Shown here: positions 52,470 to 62,054 of the stretch, in pieces
Position numbering within the stretch: the first letter of the stretch is position 1
How the letters are laid out: each line of letters starts with the position of its first letter
NCBI RefSeq assembly: GCF_003346715.1
Contig: NZ_QQPQ01000012.1
Coordinates: 1 to 64,000 of the forward strand
From: Oceanispirochaeta sp. M1
GTDB taxonomy: Bacteria; Spirochaetota; Spirochaetia; DSM-2461
Reading direction: 5' to 3'
Length of the DNA: 64,000 bases
Made by a program: the position numbers and the translations under genes
The notes under the pieces: generated by a model
The model's input: only the letters and a program-made list of their open reading frames with translations
What the model was told of the DNA's origin: nothing
Database searches by the model: none

Positions 52470-53149
52470 TTTTTCCTCTTTAATCTATAGTAATGCTGGG
52501 GTCTTCCCACTTTTCCATATTGGAGTGAGACATCCAGTAGATCCTGTTTTTCCATAAAGTCCAGATAGCGTCTTATTGTGACTCTGGCCATCCCGAGCTT
52601 CTCTCCCATCTCTTCGGCGGTAAAGAAGTCAGTCATCAGAGATATCTCTCCTCTAACCATTTCATAGGTTTTGTAACTCATTCCTTTATCCAGGTCATTG
52701 TTCTGCACAGGAGAGTGTTCACTATCTCTCTGAAAGACCCTGTCCAGGCTCTCCTGGTTAAATTCTCCACTGCTGCTGATAGAGTGGAGAATATTCTGTG
52801 CTTCCTCCAGTGCAATACTGAAGCGCTCAAAGGTAAAAGGTTTTACAAGATAGTCCAGGGCTCCCAGATGAGTTGCACGCTCCACAGTTTCCTGGCTGTT
52901 GTCAGCGGTGATAAAGATAACCTGTATAGCAATTGCTTCATTGCGTATCCACTGCAGAAGATCGGGACCTCTTCCTGAAGGGAAATAGACATCAAGCAAT
53001 AGAAGATCATATGAGTTCTCAATAAGCATTTTTTTCGCTTCTTCCGGGTCTATCGCAATATCACAATCCATTACAAACGGGAGTTTTCTTGCAAATTTCA
53101 TATTGATCTGTCCAACCATGGGATCGTCTTCGACTATGAGAATATTCAT
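52466..53149 (-). CDS. DcuR/CitB-type response regulator
   Basis: A 227-residue response regulator of the CitB/DcuR group. The receiver domain has the acid pocket EDD (7-9), the phosphorylated Asp53 in LLLLDVYFPSGRG, Thr of FITADN and Lys of YLVKPF. The C-terminal part is a helix-turn-helix (FTAEEMGEKLGMARVTIRRY) typical of regulators paired with DcuS/CitA kinases. It starts inside TAATG shared with the kinase stop and overlaps the flavoprotein gene at its end. It probably activates the fumarate reductase genes in response to a C4-dicarboxylate. Confidence 0.87.
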   Translation of the reverse strand: MNILIVEDDPMVGQINMKFARKLPFVMDCDIAIDPEEAKKMLIENSYDLLLLDVYFPSGRGPDLLQWIRNEAIAIQVIFITADNSQETVERATHLGALDYLVKPFTFERFSIALEEAQNILHSISSSGEFNQESLDRVFQRDSEHSPVQNNDLDKGMSYKTYEMVRGEISLMTDFFTAEEMGEKLGMARVTIRRYLDFMEKQDLLDVSLQYGKVGRPQHYYRLKRKK

Positions 53150-54720
53150 TATATTTCCTTCCTGTTAACGAGGGGGAGTCTTACAGTAAAACGAGTATCC
53201 CCCGGAACTGACTGAATTTCGATTGTTCCGGCTGCACGAAGAATCCTCTTCCTGATAAGGTAGAGACCAATTCCCCTGTCAGGCCCCTTTGTACTGAATC
53301 CTTTCTGAAAGACCTGTTCCTGATCTTCTATTCCCGAACCTGTGTCTCTGATCTGTAGTGTAAGCCATGATGAACCTTCATGAATCCTCACTCTGATAGA
53401 TCCTCCGCTGACATTACTCAGTTCTTCCAGGCTGTTCTCAATAAGATTACCCATAATCAGATTGATCATATCAGTCATTCCGTTACCGGTTCTGAGAATA
53501 CTTGAATCATCCACATAGAAACCCGTTTTCTGTTCCTGTGATTTATTATATTTTCCAAGAAGCAGACCAGCCACTGAGGGGTCTTTAATTCTGCTGCCCA
53601 GTTTCACGGTCATCTCTTTTCTTTTATGACTTATTCCATTGATAAACCCGATGGCCTCATCATATTCCTGCAGCTGGATCAAACCTGATATGGTGTGGAG
53701 TTTGTTCAGAAACTCATGATTCTGTGCACGAAGTCCTTCATTGATCTGTCTTATTCCGGTCAGTTCTTCTGCTCTGGCCCTTACTTCTGTCAGATCTTCA
53801 ATCAATACAGTCGCACCCAATACAGTAGAACCTTGATCTCCCAATATGGGTTCAAAATGGCTTTGAAGAGTCAGTCCTGTTGCTGTGATCAGTTCAGTAT
53901 CCAGTGGATTTTTCTGATCCAGACATTCAAAAAACTCCTTGCCGAAGAAATACTGCTCCCCAGGACGATTTAGATCCGCATCAGTCATACCGGCAAGCTT
54001 TCTGGCAGAATCATTGAAATAGATGATTCTGCCATCCTGGTCAATGGTGATGATCCCTTCCTTCAGATTCTCAAGAGTCATGGCCCGCTGACCGAGAAGT
54101 CTAGAGATTTCACTTGGTTCCATTCCGTGCATCGATTTCTTTATATTGGATGAGAGTCGTCCGGAAGAGTAGAGACTTATAAATACGGCAAGGATCAGAA
54201 ACAGAATCAGGGTCTCCTGATTCATCCTGATATCCTGATAGGCACGGCCGTTGAGCATCCCGGTAATAACCAGTCCAACAAGCTCACCCTGATAGTAGAC
54301 AGGTGCAATGGCTTCAACCGAGGGAAGGGGATATGATTCTGTCTGTCTGATGGAAACGCCCTGCATAGGGTCTGAGAGTTTATCAAGGAGAAATTTATCT
54401 GATTCAGCACTGCCCAGGAATACCGGGTAGGTATGGGCATAGTATATTCCACTTTTATTGAGTACATGAATGTACTGGGTTCTGGTGGAGAGCTTAAGCT
54501 CTTCAGTCTTCCTCTGTATGGGAATACTCCCGTTGGAACGGGTGAGGTTATATTGTATGGATTCCATCTCTGAAATGGTTACTGCAAGATCACTTGCTGA
54601 TAATTCCAGCTGATTTTTAAGGGTGCTGAACCACTGCAGGAATACTAATACACCGATGAGAATGATCATGGTGGTTGTGTAAATTCCAGAAGAGAGGGAT
54701 ATTTTCTGATTCAATTTCAT
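53149..54720 (-). CDS. DcuS/CitA-type sensor histidine kinase
   Basis: A 523-residue kinase. Two membrane helices (about residues 14-33 and 172-190) enclose an extracytoplasmic PAS-like (sCache) domain containing the family segments YIHVLNKSGIYYAHTYP and SVEAIAPVYYQGELVGLVITG. A cytoplasmic PAS domain (GIITIDQDGRIIYFNDSARK) follows. The phosphoacceptor is His335 in RAQNHEFLNKLHTISGL. The ATPase domain has NLIENSLEEL, DTGSGIED and GIGLYLI. This layout senses citrate or C4-dicarboxylates such as fumarate in the periplasm. It is first in the operon kinase - regulator - flavoprotein. The RBS is weak. Confidence 0.87.
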   Translation of the reverse strand: MKLNQKISLSSGIYTTTMIILIGVLVFLQWFSTLKNQLELSASDLAVTISEMESIQYNLTRSNGSIPIQRKTEELKLSTRTQYIHVLNKSGIYYAHTYPVFLGSAESDKFLLDKLSDPMQGVSIRQTESYPLPSVEAIAPVYYQGELVGLVITGMLNGRAYQDIRMNQETLILFLILAVFISLYSSGRLSSNIKKSMHGMEPSEISRLLGQRAMTLENLKEGIITIDQDGRIIYFNDSARKLAGMTDADLNRPGEQYFFGKEFFECLDQKNPLDTELITATGLTLQSHFEPILGDQGSTVLGATVLIEDLTEVRARAEELTGIRQINEGLRAQNHEFLNKLHTISGLIQLQEYDEAIGFINGISHKRKEMTVKLGSRIKDPSVAGLLLGKYNKSQEQKTGFYVDDSSILRTGNGMTDMINLIMGNLIENSLEELSNVSGGSIRVRIHEGSSWLTLQIRDTGSGIEDQEQVFQKGFSTKGPDRGIGLYLIRKRILRAAGTIEIQSVPGDTRFTVRLPLVNRKEI

Positions 54721-54752
54721 CGTATTAAAGTATAGGCATAGAGCCGGTAAAT

Positions 54753-54790
54753 AAAAAGGGGGCAGCTCAGCTGAGCTGTGCCGCCCCCCG
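54753..54790 (-). terminator. terminator of the fumarate reductase lipoprotein gene
   Basis: On the minus strand a run of G, then CAGCTCAG-CTGAGCTG (a perfect palindrome) and a run of C form a long stem with a small internal bulge, followed by TTTTTATTT. It lies just after the stop codon at 54806 and before the kinase gene, so the lipoprotein gene is its own unit. Confidence 0.85.
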
Positions 54791-54805
54791 AAGGAATAAC
54801 TTAAA

Positions 54806-56527
54806 TTATTTTATGTACGCGGCAGCCTGGGCTCCTGCAATTTGTCCATAAGTTGTGATATCAGCCATGGCGTTTCCACCCAGTCTGTTGGCTCCGTGAA
54901 CTCCACCGGTAACTTCACCGGCTGCAAAGAGTCCACTGACCCATTCTCCGTCTTCTGTATAGACACGGGTCTCAGTATCAATTTTAAGACCACCCATTGT
55001 GTGATGAACTGCAGGACCGACTTCTACCATGTAGTAGGGTCCGGTTTCCAGTTTTCTGGGAAGGTCGGATCTGTCAAAGTCAGGATCAGATCCACCGTCT
55101 ACATAGCTGTTGTACTGATTCACAGTTGCTTCAAGAGCAGCGGCATTCAGTTCCATCTTTCCAGCCAATTCGGCAATGGAAGCAGCTTCTGTAAGATATC
55201 CGGCTTTTGCATACTTCTCGATGGCTGAAAGAGATTCCCTGACTCCCTGATCAAAGAACAGGAAGGCTGTTTTTCCAGTCTGCTCAAGTTCTGCAGCAGA
55301 AACAACATCTCTTGTTTGCAGTTCAGATATGAAACGTACAGCATCTCTGTTTACAAGAATTGCACCGTTACCACGGACTGCTTCTGTAATCATCTTGTTT
55401 TTAACAGGAACAACTGTGGGGTGAGTCTGGATCTGCTCAATATCAACAAGTGCAACATTAAGAGGTCTTACCAGGTCAAAAGCATCACCTGTTGCACCGG
55501 GATGGTTTGTAGTTCCGAATCCTTTTAATTCAGGTTTAAAACGGACAACTTTTTCCTGACTGGCTCCGAATCCACCGGTAGCTACGATAACTGCTTTAGC
55601 AGTTATATGGTAGTTTCCATCTTCACTCTCAACATCAACACCGGTTACACCGTTTGCGTCAGAAGTGATGGCAACTACTTTACTGTTAGTTCTGATATCA
55701 GATACTTCTTCGGCAACCTTATCAAGTACGCTTACAATATGTGCACCTACACCGGCACCACCGGTGGGTCTATGTGTTCGATTGTTTGTGGCTCCACCAA
55801 GGCGGCCTACATCTGTAAGATCTGCACCCAGGGAGATCAGCCATTTAACTGTATCTGCAGAGTTCTGTGTCAGAACCTTTACCAGTTCAGGATTATTCAG
55901 GTTTTTACCACCCTTCATAGTGTCCTCATAAAACTGCTCTACAGAGTCTTCGATTCCCAGGGCAGCCTGCTGCTCGGTTTCAGCGGCATTAAGGCCTCCG
56001 GTTGCATAGTTGGTATTTCCACCTACAAAGGGCATTTTTTCAAGAACAATAACCCTGGCACCCGCATCTCCTGCAATTTTTGCCGCGGATAAACCTGCTC
56101 CACCTGCTCCGATGATAACGATATCTGTTGTCTCATCTTTTGCAGTAGATTTTGCATCTTTATTATCTGATATTGCTGCAGTATTTCCTGTAGCAGCCTT
56201 TGCCAGAGCACCGTTAATTGCAGCAAGCATGCCTGCTGAAGTTTCAGATGCACCGCTTACAGCGTCAATATCGCCGCTGTTGGCTTTAACAGCTCTTTCG
56301 ATGAGAGTCTGAATTGGTTTCAGGCTGAATTCTGATTCGGGGTTCTCAACAACTTCGATTGACTGGATAGCTTTGCTGTCTACGGTTACGGATACCACGA
56401 TGGTTCCACCGTGGCCCTGTCCTTCACCGGTATAAGTTCCAGCTGTATAAAGGTCTTTGCCTCCGCAGCTGATTAAAAGAAGTGATGCTGTCAGCAGCAC
56501 ACTCATTAAACGGATAAATGATTTCAT
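54806..56527 (-). CDS. FMN-binding/FAD fumarate reductase lipoprotein (flavinylated extracytoplasmic reductase)
   Basis: A 573-residue lipoprotein (signal SVLLTASLLLISC, lipid Cys21). Residues about 30-112 form an FMN-binding domain with the ApbE flavinylation motif D88-A-V-S-G-A-S94; FMN should be attached covalently at Ser94 or a close Ser/Thr. Residues about 133-573 form the fumarate reductase flavoprotein: DIVIIGAGGAGLSAAKIA, QTHPTVVP, KMITEAVRGNG, the Arg of QTRD, PAVHHTMGG and NRLGGNAM. These substrate residues match fumarate reductases more closely than urocanate reductases at the Met-x-Thr-Glu step. Such proteins reduce fumarate or similar acids outside the inner membrane with electrons from quinols through flavins. 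An AGGAG precedes the ATG. Fumarate as substrate is inference; ApbE is not in the window. Confidence 0.87.
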   Translation of the reverse strand: MKSFIRLMSVLLTASLLLISCGGKDLYTAGTYTGEGQGHGGTIVVSVTVDSKAIQSIEVVENPESEFSLKPIQTLIERAVKANSGDIDAVSGASETSAGMLAAINGALAKAATGNTAAISDNKDAKSTAKDETTDIVIIGAGGAGLSAAKIAGDAGARVIVLEKMPFVGGNTNYATGGLNAAETEQQAALGIEDSVEQFYEDTMKGGKNLNNPELVKVLTQNSADTVKWLISLGADLTDVGRLGGATNNRTHRPTGGAGVGAHIVSVLDKVAEEVSDIRTNSKVVAITSDANGVTGVDVESEDGNYHITAKAVIVATGGFGASQEKVVRFKPELKGFGTTNHPGATGDAFDLVRPLNVALVDIEQIQTHPTVVPVKNKMITEAVRGNGAILVNRDAVRFISELQTRDVVSAAELEQTGKTAFLFFDQGVRESLSAIEKYAKAGYLTEAASIAELAGKMELNAAALEATVNQYNSYVDGGSDPDFDRSDLPRKLETGPYYMVEVGPAVHHTMGGLKIDTETRVYTEDGEWVSGLFAAGEVTGGVHGANRLGGNAMADITTYGQIAGAQAAAYIK

Positions 56528-56749
56528 TTGAACAATCTCCTGATTTATTAGATAAATAAATAACGAATTGAAAATACTACGAGTTGAATATTAAAACAAT
56601 GTTTATATCCATTAAGTGCTTTATGGTCTTATTGTTCACAGATTATTGAAAATATTAGATTAGAGAATACCCTGAAACTCTTTTACTGATCTCTTATTAA
56701 AGGTAATATGAGTCAGTAAAGGTAATGTGAATCAATATTTAATAATGGA

Positions 56750-58810
56750 TTGTTAAACTTGAATAAATTACAAATAGACAAGCTGAATAGAAAGGCCTTT
56801 GATATTATTTACAGTGATATTGAAAAGGCCGCAGCTCTGACAGAACAAGCAGTTTTATTGGCTGCAGATTTAAATTACACCATCGGTATCGCCTGGGGAC
56901 AGTTGAACTCCGGACTTGTTGATATGGAGCGTGGACAGCTTGTAGAATCACTTGAAAAACTCAAACAGGCACAGCATATTTTTAATAAAATCGGAACAGA
57001 TTTCAGAGCGAACGCTGCAGTCCTTAATTCTCTCGGACTTGTAAATATTCGCCTTGGTAAAATGAAGCAGGCATTTATACATTTGCAGGAATCTCTGGAA
57101 TACTGCGAGATATATTCATTGAAATCCATGGAATATACAGCAATGAACTATCTGGGAATACTTCAGTACAAATCAGGCAGATACAATCAGGCCCTTCGAT
57201 TCTTTCAGAACTCTATTAAATTAAAAACAGAAGACAAGACTGTGAATGTTTTAAACAATCTTGGCTGTACATACCGTGCCCTGGGGCAGAATGAAAAGGC
57301 TCTGGAATTTCTCAATAAGGCTTTATATCAGGCTGGAGAAGAGGGGATGATGGATGCCAGGATTGCCATATTGGAAGAGCAGGGACTGACATACGGTCAG
57401 ATGAATGATTATAAACAGGGAATATTGAAACTGCAAAGTGCTCTTGATATCTGTGCCGGAAGTAACAGAAGACAGCGACCCGACCTATATATTCATATAG
57501 CCGAACAGTATTTAAAATTGAAAGATTACCATATGGCAGAAGATAATCTTCAAAATGCTGATGAGTTGATCAGTGATTCAAACAGAGTCAGTCACAGAGA
57601 AATATACTTACTTCTTTCTCAGCTTGAAGAGTTCAAAGGAAATGCCCCGGGAGCACTGGCTCAATATAAGCGATATCAGCAATTGACTGATTTAATGAAA
57701 TCTGAGGATCTGGAAGAGAATCTCTGGCTCCTCGAAACAGAACAGCTCCGGAAAACAAATACAAGAGTTGCCGCTATCAGCAAAATGGGGCAGGAACTCA
57801 CAGCCTTTCTTGAAAGGAGAGAAATTCTTAACACTCTTTCCAGGTCTTTTTTCAATCTATTCTCAATTGATGTCTGTGTCATAGGTGAAATACCTGATGG
57901 CGATGATTGTCTCCATGTCGATTTATATACATCCCCTGAAGAGATGAGTACCCTGGATTCACTTGAAATCAAAAATCCACGGGAGGTCATATCATGGGTT
58001 GCCGGGAATAACTCAGGATTGCTGATAAATGATATCGAAAAAGAGATCGGGAGATATATTTCTTCTTATGATAAGAATCTGCTGGCCCTCTCAGTTTCTT
58101 CTGTTCTATGCCTTCCATTTGAAACAGGATATGGGCGCGGAGCCATTGGAATTTACAGCAGTCAGAAAAATAAATTTAATGATGAGGACCGTGACTTTAT
58201 GGAAATGCTCTGCTCCTTTGCAGCTATAGCATTGAACAATGCCTTTCAGGCGGAGACAATCAGAACAAAAAACAGAGAACTCACCATGCTCAACAGATAT
58301 GACACCCTTACGGGTATATACAATAGAAACCACATCCTCTCAGTAATGGAGCAGGGCTGGAAGCAATGCAGGAGAACAGCTTCCTTTATCCATATTATGC
58401 TTCTTGACGCAGATCATTTTAAAAAAATCAATGATACATGGGGTCATGATGCTGGAGATGAATGTTTAAAAATGATAGGAACAGTACTGAGGGATAATCT
58501 GCAGCGCAGTTCTGACTCATATGGTCGATACGGCGGCGAGGAATTCCTGTTATCACTACAGGACCTGACAGTCGATGAGGCACTGGCTCAGGCCGAAAGA
58601 ATTAGAGATACAATTGAAAATTTCTCAGTCACAATAGGCAGTAAAACCATTCGGCTAAGTGTAAGTATCGGTGTCTGCAGCATCATTCCCGGATTTGAAG
58701 ACAAGAGCGTTTTAAATGATATAATCAAGGCTGCAGACAACTGTATGTACCGGGCCAAAGAAGAAGGCAGAAATCTTGTCCGATCTGTGATTTTAAAAGG
58801 GTTAAGATAA
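56750..58810 (+). CDS. TPR-GAF-GGDEF diguanylate cyclase
   Basis: A 686-residue cytoplasmic protein. Residues about 1-330 hold tetratricopeptide repeats (for example NVLNNLGCTYRALGQNEKAL). A GAF domain lies at about 350-500 and a GGDEF domain at about 520-680. The catalytic signature is intact (YGGEEFLL) with an inhibitory-site RSSD five residues before it, so it should make c-di-GMP and be product-inhibited. There is no membrane helix. The start is a TTG at 56750; a second TTG at 56759 is equally possible and neither has a good RBS. It ends five bases before the MnmH gene start, so the two may be co-transcribed. Confidence 0.87.
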   Translation: MLNLNKLQIDKLNRKAFDIIYSDIEKAAALTEQAVLLAADLNYTIGIAWGQLNSGLVDMERGQLVESLEKLKQAQHIFNKIGTDFRANAAVLNSLGLVNIRLGKMKQAFIHLQESLEYCEIYSLKSMEYTAMNYLGILQYKSGRYNQALRFFQNSIKLKTEDKTVNVLNNLGCTYRALGQNEKALEFLNKALYQAGEEGMMDARIAILEEQGLTYGQMNDYKQGILKLQSALDICAGSNRRQRPDLYIHIAEQYLKLKDYHMAEDNLQNADELISDSNRVSHREIYLLLSQLEEFKGNAPGALAQYKRYQQLTDLMKSEDLEENLWLLETEQLRKTNTRVAAISKMGQELTAFLERREILNTLSRSFFNLFSIDVCVIGEIPDGDDCLHVDLYTSPEEMSTLDSLEIKNPREVISWVAGNNSGLLINDIEKEIGRYISSYDKNLLALSVSSVLCLPFETGYGRGAIGIYSSQKNKFNDEDRDFMEMLCSFAAIALNNAFQAETIRTKNRELTMLNRYDTLTGIYNRNHILSVMEQGWKQCRRTASFIHIMLLDADHFKKINDTWGHDAGDECLKMIGTVLRDNLQRSSDSYGRYGGEEFLLSLQDLTVDEALAQAERIRDTIENFSVTIGSKTIRLSVSIGVCSIIPGFEDKSVLNDIIKAADNCMYRAKEEGRNLVRSVILKGLR

Positions 58811-58814
58811 ATAT

Positions 58815-59840
58815 ATGATGGAATTAGTTGATATAGATAGATTCATGGAACTCAAGGATAAAGTGCCTCATATAGATGTTCGTTCCCCCATAGAATTTGA
58901 CCATGCCCATATCCCCGGTTGTGTAAATATTCCCCTTTTTACAGATGAAGAGAGGGCCAGAATCGGCTGGAGCTATAAACATGAGGGGAAGGAGGCTGCC
59001 ACCGAACTTGGAGAGAGCTTTGCAGAACCTAATATTCCAAACTATCTCCAACAGGCTGAATCAATCACCGGTGTAGATAGACAAATACTGGTATTATGTG
59101 CCAGAGGCGGTTTGAGAAGCCTCCGTTTTGCATCGCTGCTGGAAGATGCCGGTTTTATAGTATTCAGACTGAAGGGCGGTTATAAAAGTTACAGAAGATC
59201 AGTTCTCAGTTCATTTGAAAAGAAACTTTCCCTTGTCATTTTAGGAGGAAGGACTGGCTGTGGAAAAACTGAAATTCTTGAAAAACTGGTGGAGTTGGGT
59301 GAACAGGTGCTGGATCTGGAAGCTCTAGCTAATCATAGGGGGTCTGCTTTCGGCTCTATCGGTATGGAGTCTCAACCTTCAACAGAGTATTTTCAAAACT
59401 GCCTTTCCGAAGAAATCAGAGCCTTTAATCCGGAACAGAGAATTTGGGTTGAAGACGAAAGTATGAATATAGGTAAGGTTCTCCTCCCTGCTATTCTATA
59501 TGAACAGATGAGCCATTCTCCTCAGGTCCATGTTGAAATGGATCGTGACAGTAGAATAGAGAGACTATGCAGTGAATATGGGCAGTTGGGAATCAATCCT
59601 CTGGTAGAGGCAATTGAAAAGATACATATGAGACTTGGCGATGAGAATTACAGAAAAGCACTGAAAGCCCTGGAAAGGTCTGATCTTCAGGAAACAGCGT
59701 CCATAGTTCTCTGCTATTATGATAAATGCTACGATTACAGTCTTTCAAAGAAAACCCGGGATACCCTGGGGCAGGTTCACTTTGATAACGGAGATACCGC
59801 AAAAGCTGCTGATATAATTATGAAATTAATAAATAATTAA
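58815..59840 (+). CDS. mnmH: tRNA 2-selenouridine synthase MnmH (SelU)
   Basis: A 341-residue enzyme with an N-terminal rhodanese domain (VDIDRFMELKDKVPHIDVRS; catalytic Cys95 in LCARGGLRS) and a C-terminal P-loop domain (LGGRTGCGKTEIL, about residues 143-155). MnmH replaces sulfur by selenium at the wobble 2-thiouridine of tRNAs for Lys, Glu and Gln, using selenophosphate. It implies that the organism has SelD, which is not in the window. It follows the diguanylate cyclase by five bases. The RBS is weak. Confidence 0.88.
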   Translation: MMELVDIDRFMELKDKVPHIDVRSPIEFDHAHIPGCVNIPLFTDEERARIGWSYKHEGKEAATELGESFAEPNIPNYLQQAESITGVDRQILVLCARGGLRSLRFASLLEDAGFIVFRLKGGYKSYRRSVLSSFEKKLSLVILGGRTGCGKTEILEKLVELGEQVLDLEALANHRGSAFGSIGMESQPSTEYFQNCLSEEIRAFNPEQRIWVEDESMNIGKVLLPAILYEQMSHSPQVHVEMDRDSRIERLCSEYGQLGINPLVEAIEKIHMRLGDENYRKALKALERSDLQETASIVLCYYDKCYDYSLSKKTRDTLGQVHFDNGDTAKAADIIMKLINN

Positions 59841-59903
59841 AAACCGGCTGAGGCAATTAAGAGCTGTTGAGCAGAGTCTTCTTTCTGTGATAGTTTTCAG
59901 CCA

Positions 59904-61283
59904 ATGAACGCATTTAACACATTACCACTCTCAAGAGCTCTTCTTGATACAATTAAAGATCTTAACTATGAGGTTATGACTCCCATTCAGGAACAGAGTA
60001 TTCCACCCATCCTGGAAGGAAAAGATGTTCTGGCACAGGCCAAAACAGGCAGCGGTAAAACTGCAGCATTCGGAATAGGTCTACTTGAAAATATGGATAC
60101 CCGACGCTACAGGGTTCAGTCCCTGATTCTTTGCCCCACAAGAGAGCTGGCAGAACAGGTGTCTGATGAACTCAGGCGGCTGGCACGCTTTCAGCACAAT
60201 ATCAAACTTGTAAAAATTACCGGTGGATTTCCTATGCACAAGCAGGAACATTCTCTCAGCCATCAGGCTCATATTGTTGTAGGAACACCAGGGCGTGTGC
60301 AGAAACTCCTTCACAGAGGCTCTCTGATTCTTGATGAGCTGAAAACTCTGGTTCTCGATGAAGCTGACCGTATGCTTGATATGGGTTTTATAGATCAGAT
60401 TAACGATATAATAGGCTTTGCTCCTCCCGAAAGACAGACTCTATGCTTCTCAGCTACCTTTCCTGATGATATAAGAGCCCTCAGTTTGTCTGTAATGAAT
60501 AATCCCGTTGAAGTCACAGTGGAATCCCAGCATAAAGACACTGTTATCGAGCAGCATTTTTATGAAATGACTCCTCAGGTCAGAGGAGAAGGCATTATTT
60601 CTATTCTGGATAAACACCGTCCGGAATCATGTCTGATTTTCTGTAATACAAAGGATGCCTGCCGACGAGTTGAAGAGGAGCTGAAAAATGCCGGTCTTCA
60701 CTGTCTGGCCATTCATGGTGATTTGGAACAGAAAGAACGTACCGAAGTTCTTATCCGCTTTTCCAACGGCAGCAGTAGAATCCTTGTAGCGACCGATGTG
60801 GCCGCCCGTGGACTTGATATTTCAGAACTTGGTGCCGTTATCAACTATGATCTCCCCTTTGAAACCGAAACCTATGTCCACCGTATCGGAAGGACAGGGC
60901 GGGCCGGTTCCGAAGGATTGGCATTCTCCCTCATGAGATCCAAAGAGATGTACAGACTGGAGCTTATCAATGAATTTACTAAGAGTCATTACCAGCCGGA
61001 AAGACTGGATTTCACAGAACTGAAAGATCCTTCAGCTCTGGCTGCCGAAATGGTTACTCTCTCCATAAACGGCGGGAGGAGAAATAAAATAAGCCCCGGT
61101 GATATTCTGGGAGCACTCACCGTGAAAGACGGTATTCCAGGAACTGAAGTTGGTAAGATCGACCGCCTGGATTACATTACATTTGTAGCCGTAAGACGGG
61201 ACAGTGCGGAACGGGCTTTTAAAATTCTGGACAACGGAACAATTAAGGGTCGTTCTTTCAGAGCCATGAATCATGAAGTCTGA
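59904..61283 (+). CDS. dbpA: ATP-dependent RNA helicase DbpA
   Basis: A 459-residue DEAD-box helicase of near-identical length to E. coli DbpA. Motifs: Q motif TPIQEQSIPPIL, I AKTGSGKT, Ia PTRELAEQ, Ib GTPGRV, II VLDEADRML, III SAT, V ATDVAARGLD, VI HRIGRTGR. The C-terminal 75 residues match the DbpA RNA-binding domain (GRRNKISPGDILGALT), which targets hairpin 92 of 23S rRNA. It helps assemble the large ribosomal subunit. It is 64 bases after mnmH and convergent with the secreted-protein gene 15 bases on. Confidence 0.9.
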   Translation: MNAFNTLPLSRALLDTIKDLNYEVMTPIQEQSIPPILEGKDVLAQAKTGSGKTAAFGIGLLENMDTRRYRVQSLILCPTRELAEQVSDELRRLARFQHNIKLVKITGGFPMHKQEHSLSHQAHIVVGTPGRVQKLLHRGSLILDELKTLVLDEADRMLDMGFIDQINDIIGFAPPERQTLCFSATFPDDIRALSLSVMNNPVEVTVESQHKDTVIEQHFYEMTPQVRGEGIISILDKHRPESCLIFCNTKDACRRVEEELKNAGLHCLAIHGDLEQKERTEVLIRFSNGSSRILVATDVAARGLDISELGAVINYDLPFETETYVHRIGRTGRAGSEGLAFSLMRSKEMYRLELINEFTKSHYQPERLDFTELKDPSALAAEMVTLSINGGRRNKISPGDILGALTVKDGIPGTEVGKIDRLDYITFVAVRRDSAERAFKILDNGTIKGRSFRAMNHEV

Positions 61284-61297
61284 AAGAACATAGTATG

Positions 61298-61957
61298 TCA
61301 AAAATCGAGATCATCCATTGTGATCTCGACAAACTGATACTCAAGTTCCGGATCAAGTGTCAGAGAGAATGAAAATGTATCATCTTCGGCATCCATCCCC
61401 TGAATATCATAATCCACCTCTGCATTGCTGTTGAACAGGAGCACTGAAACAGATGCTCCCGGCTGCAGAGTTGTTTCACTGTCCATAAAATCAATTCCGT
61501 ACATCTCAGAATCTGATGGAGACATAAAAAGATAGTAGAGCTCCAGACCTGTCTCATTAATAATTTCAAGTCCGATAAGTTCTTCTTCAAGAGAATCCAG
61601 ATCAATCTCATCTGATTTTGATGTTTTATTAATTACAATTTGGGCGGCATATTCGTCAGTTATTGATTCTTCATAAATCTCATAAACATTTCCTGATGTA
61701 TCGATGGCCATGAAATCAAAACTATCTGTTTCATTGGGATAGGAGATGAAAAACTCGATACTTCCTTTGGAAGAGAGAGTTCTGGAATCTCCAAGAACAT
61801 CAGGTCCCCAGTATTCACTGTCAGCAGGTGAGAAGAAAAGGTAAATAATATCTTCTCTGGTATTATTTATAAATTCAATGGTATTAAAGAACTCTGACTG
61901 TGCCCAGAGAGTTGAACTCAGCATCACCAATACTATAAAGGTCAAATATCTTTTCAT
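61298..61957 (-). CDS. secreted protein with two tandem repeats, function unknown
   Basis: A 219-residue protein with a signal peptide (YLTFIVLVMLSSTLWAQS, cut after about residue 20). The mature part has two copies of a 70-85-residue beta-rich unit: IEFINNTREDIIYLFFSPAD (about 27) and LEIINETGLELYYLFMSPSD (about 129), each followed by a segment with W/M-Y-G ... D-S, then a hydrophobic strand and an acidic tail. It is very acidic overall. I do not recognise a family. Its final codons double as the first arm of its own terminator. AAGGAG lies before the ATG. Confidence 0.7.
   Translation of the reverse strand: MKRYLTFIVLVMLSSTLWAQSEFFNTIEFINNTREDIIYLFFSPADSEYWGPDVLGDSRTLSSKGSIEFFISYPNETDSFDFMAIDTSGNVYEIYEESITDEYAAQIVINKTSKSDEIDLDSLEEELIGLEIINETGLELYYLFMSPSDSEMYGIDFMDSETTLQPGASVSVLLFNSNAEVDYDIQGMDAEDDTFSFSLTLDPELEYQFVEITMDDLDF
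61300..61330 (-). terminator. terminator embedded in the 3' end of the secreted-protein gene
   Basis: On the minus strand TCGAGATCA and TGATCTCGA form a 9-bp stem with a 7-base loop, followed by TTTTTGACA. The stem lies inside the last ten codons and the T-run covers the last codon and stop, so coding sequence and terminator overlap. Confidence 0.7.
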
Positions 61958-62054
61958 TTTTTACTCCTTAGAAAAATAATAGTATTCCGCATTAATAAAT
62001 TCTAAATATAGAATATATTATAGATTGAACTTTTCGAAATACAATCAGGACATT

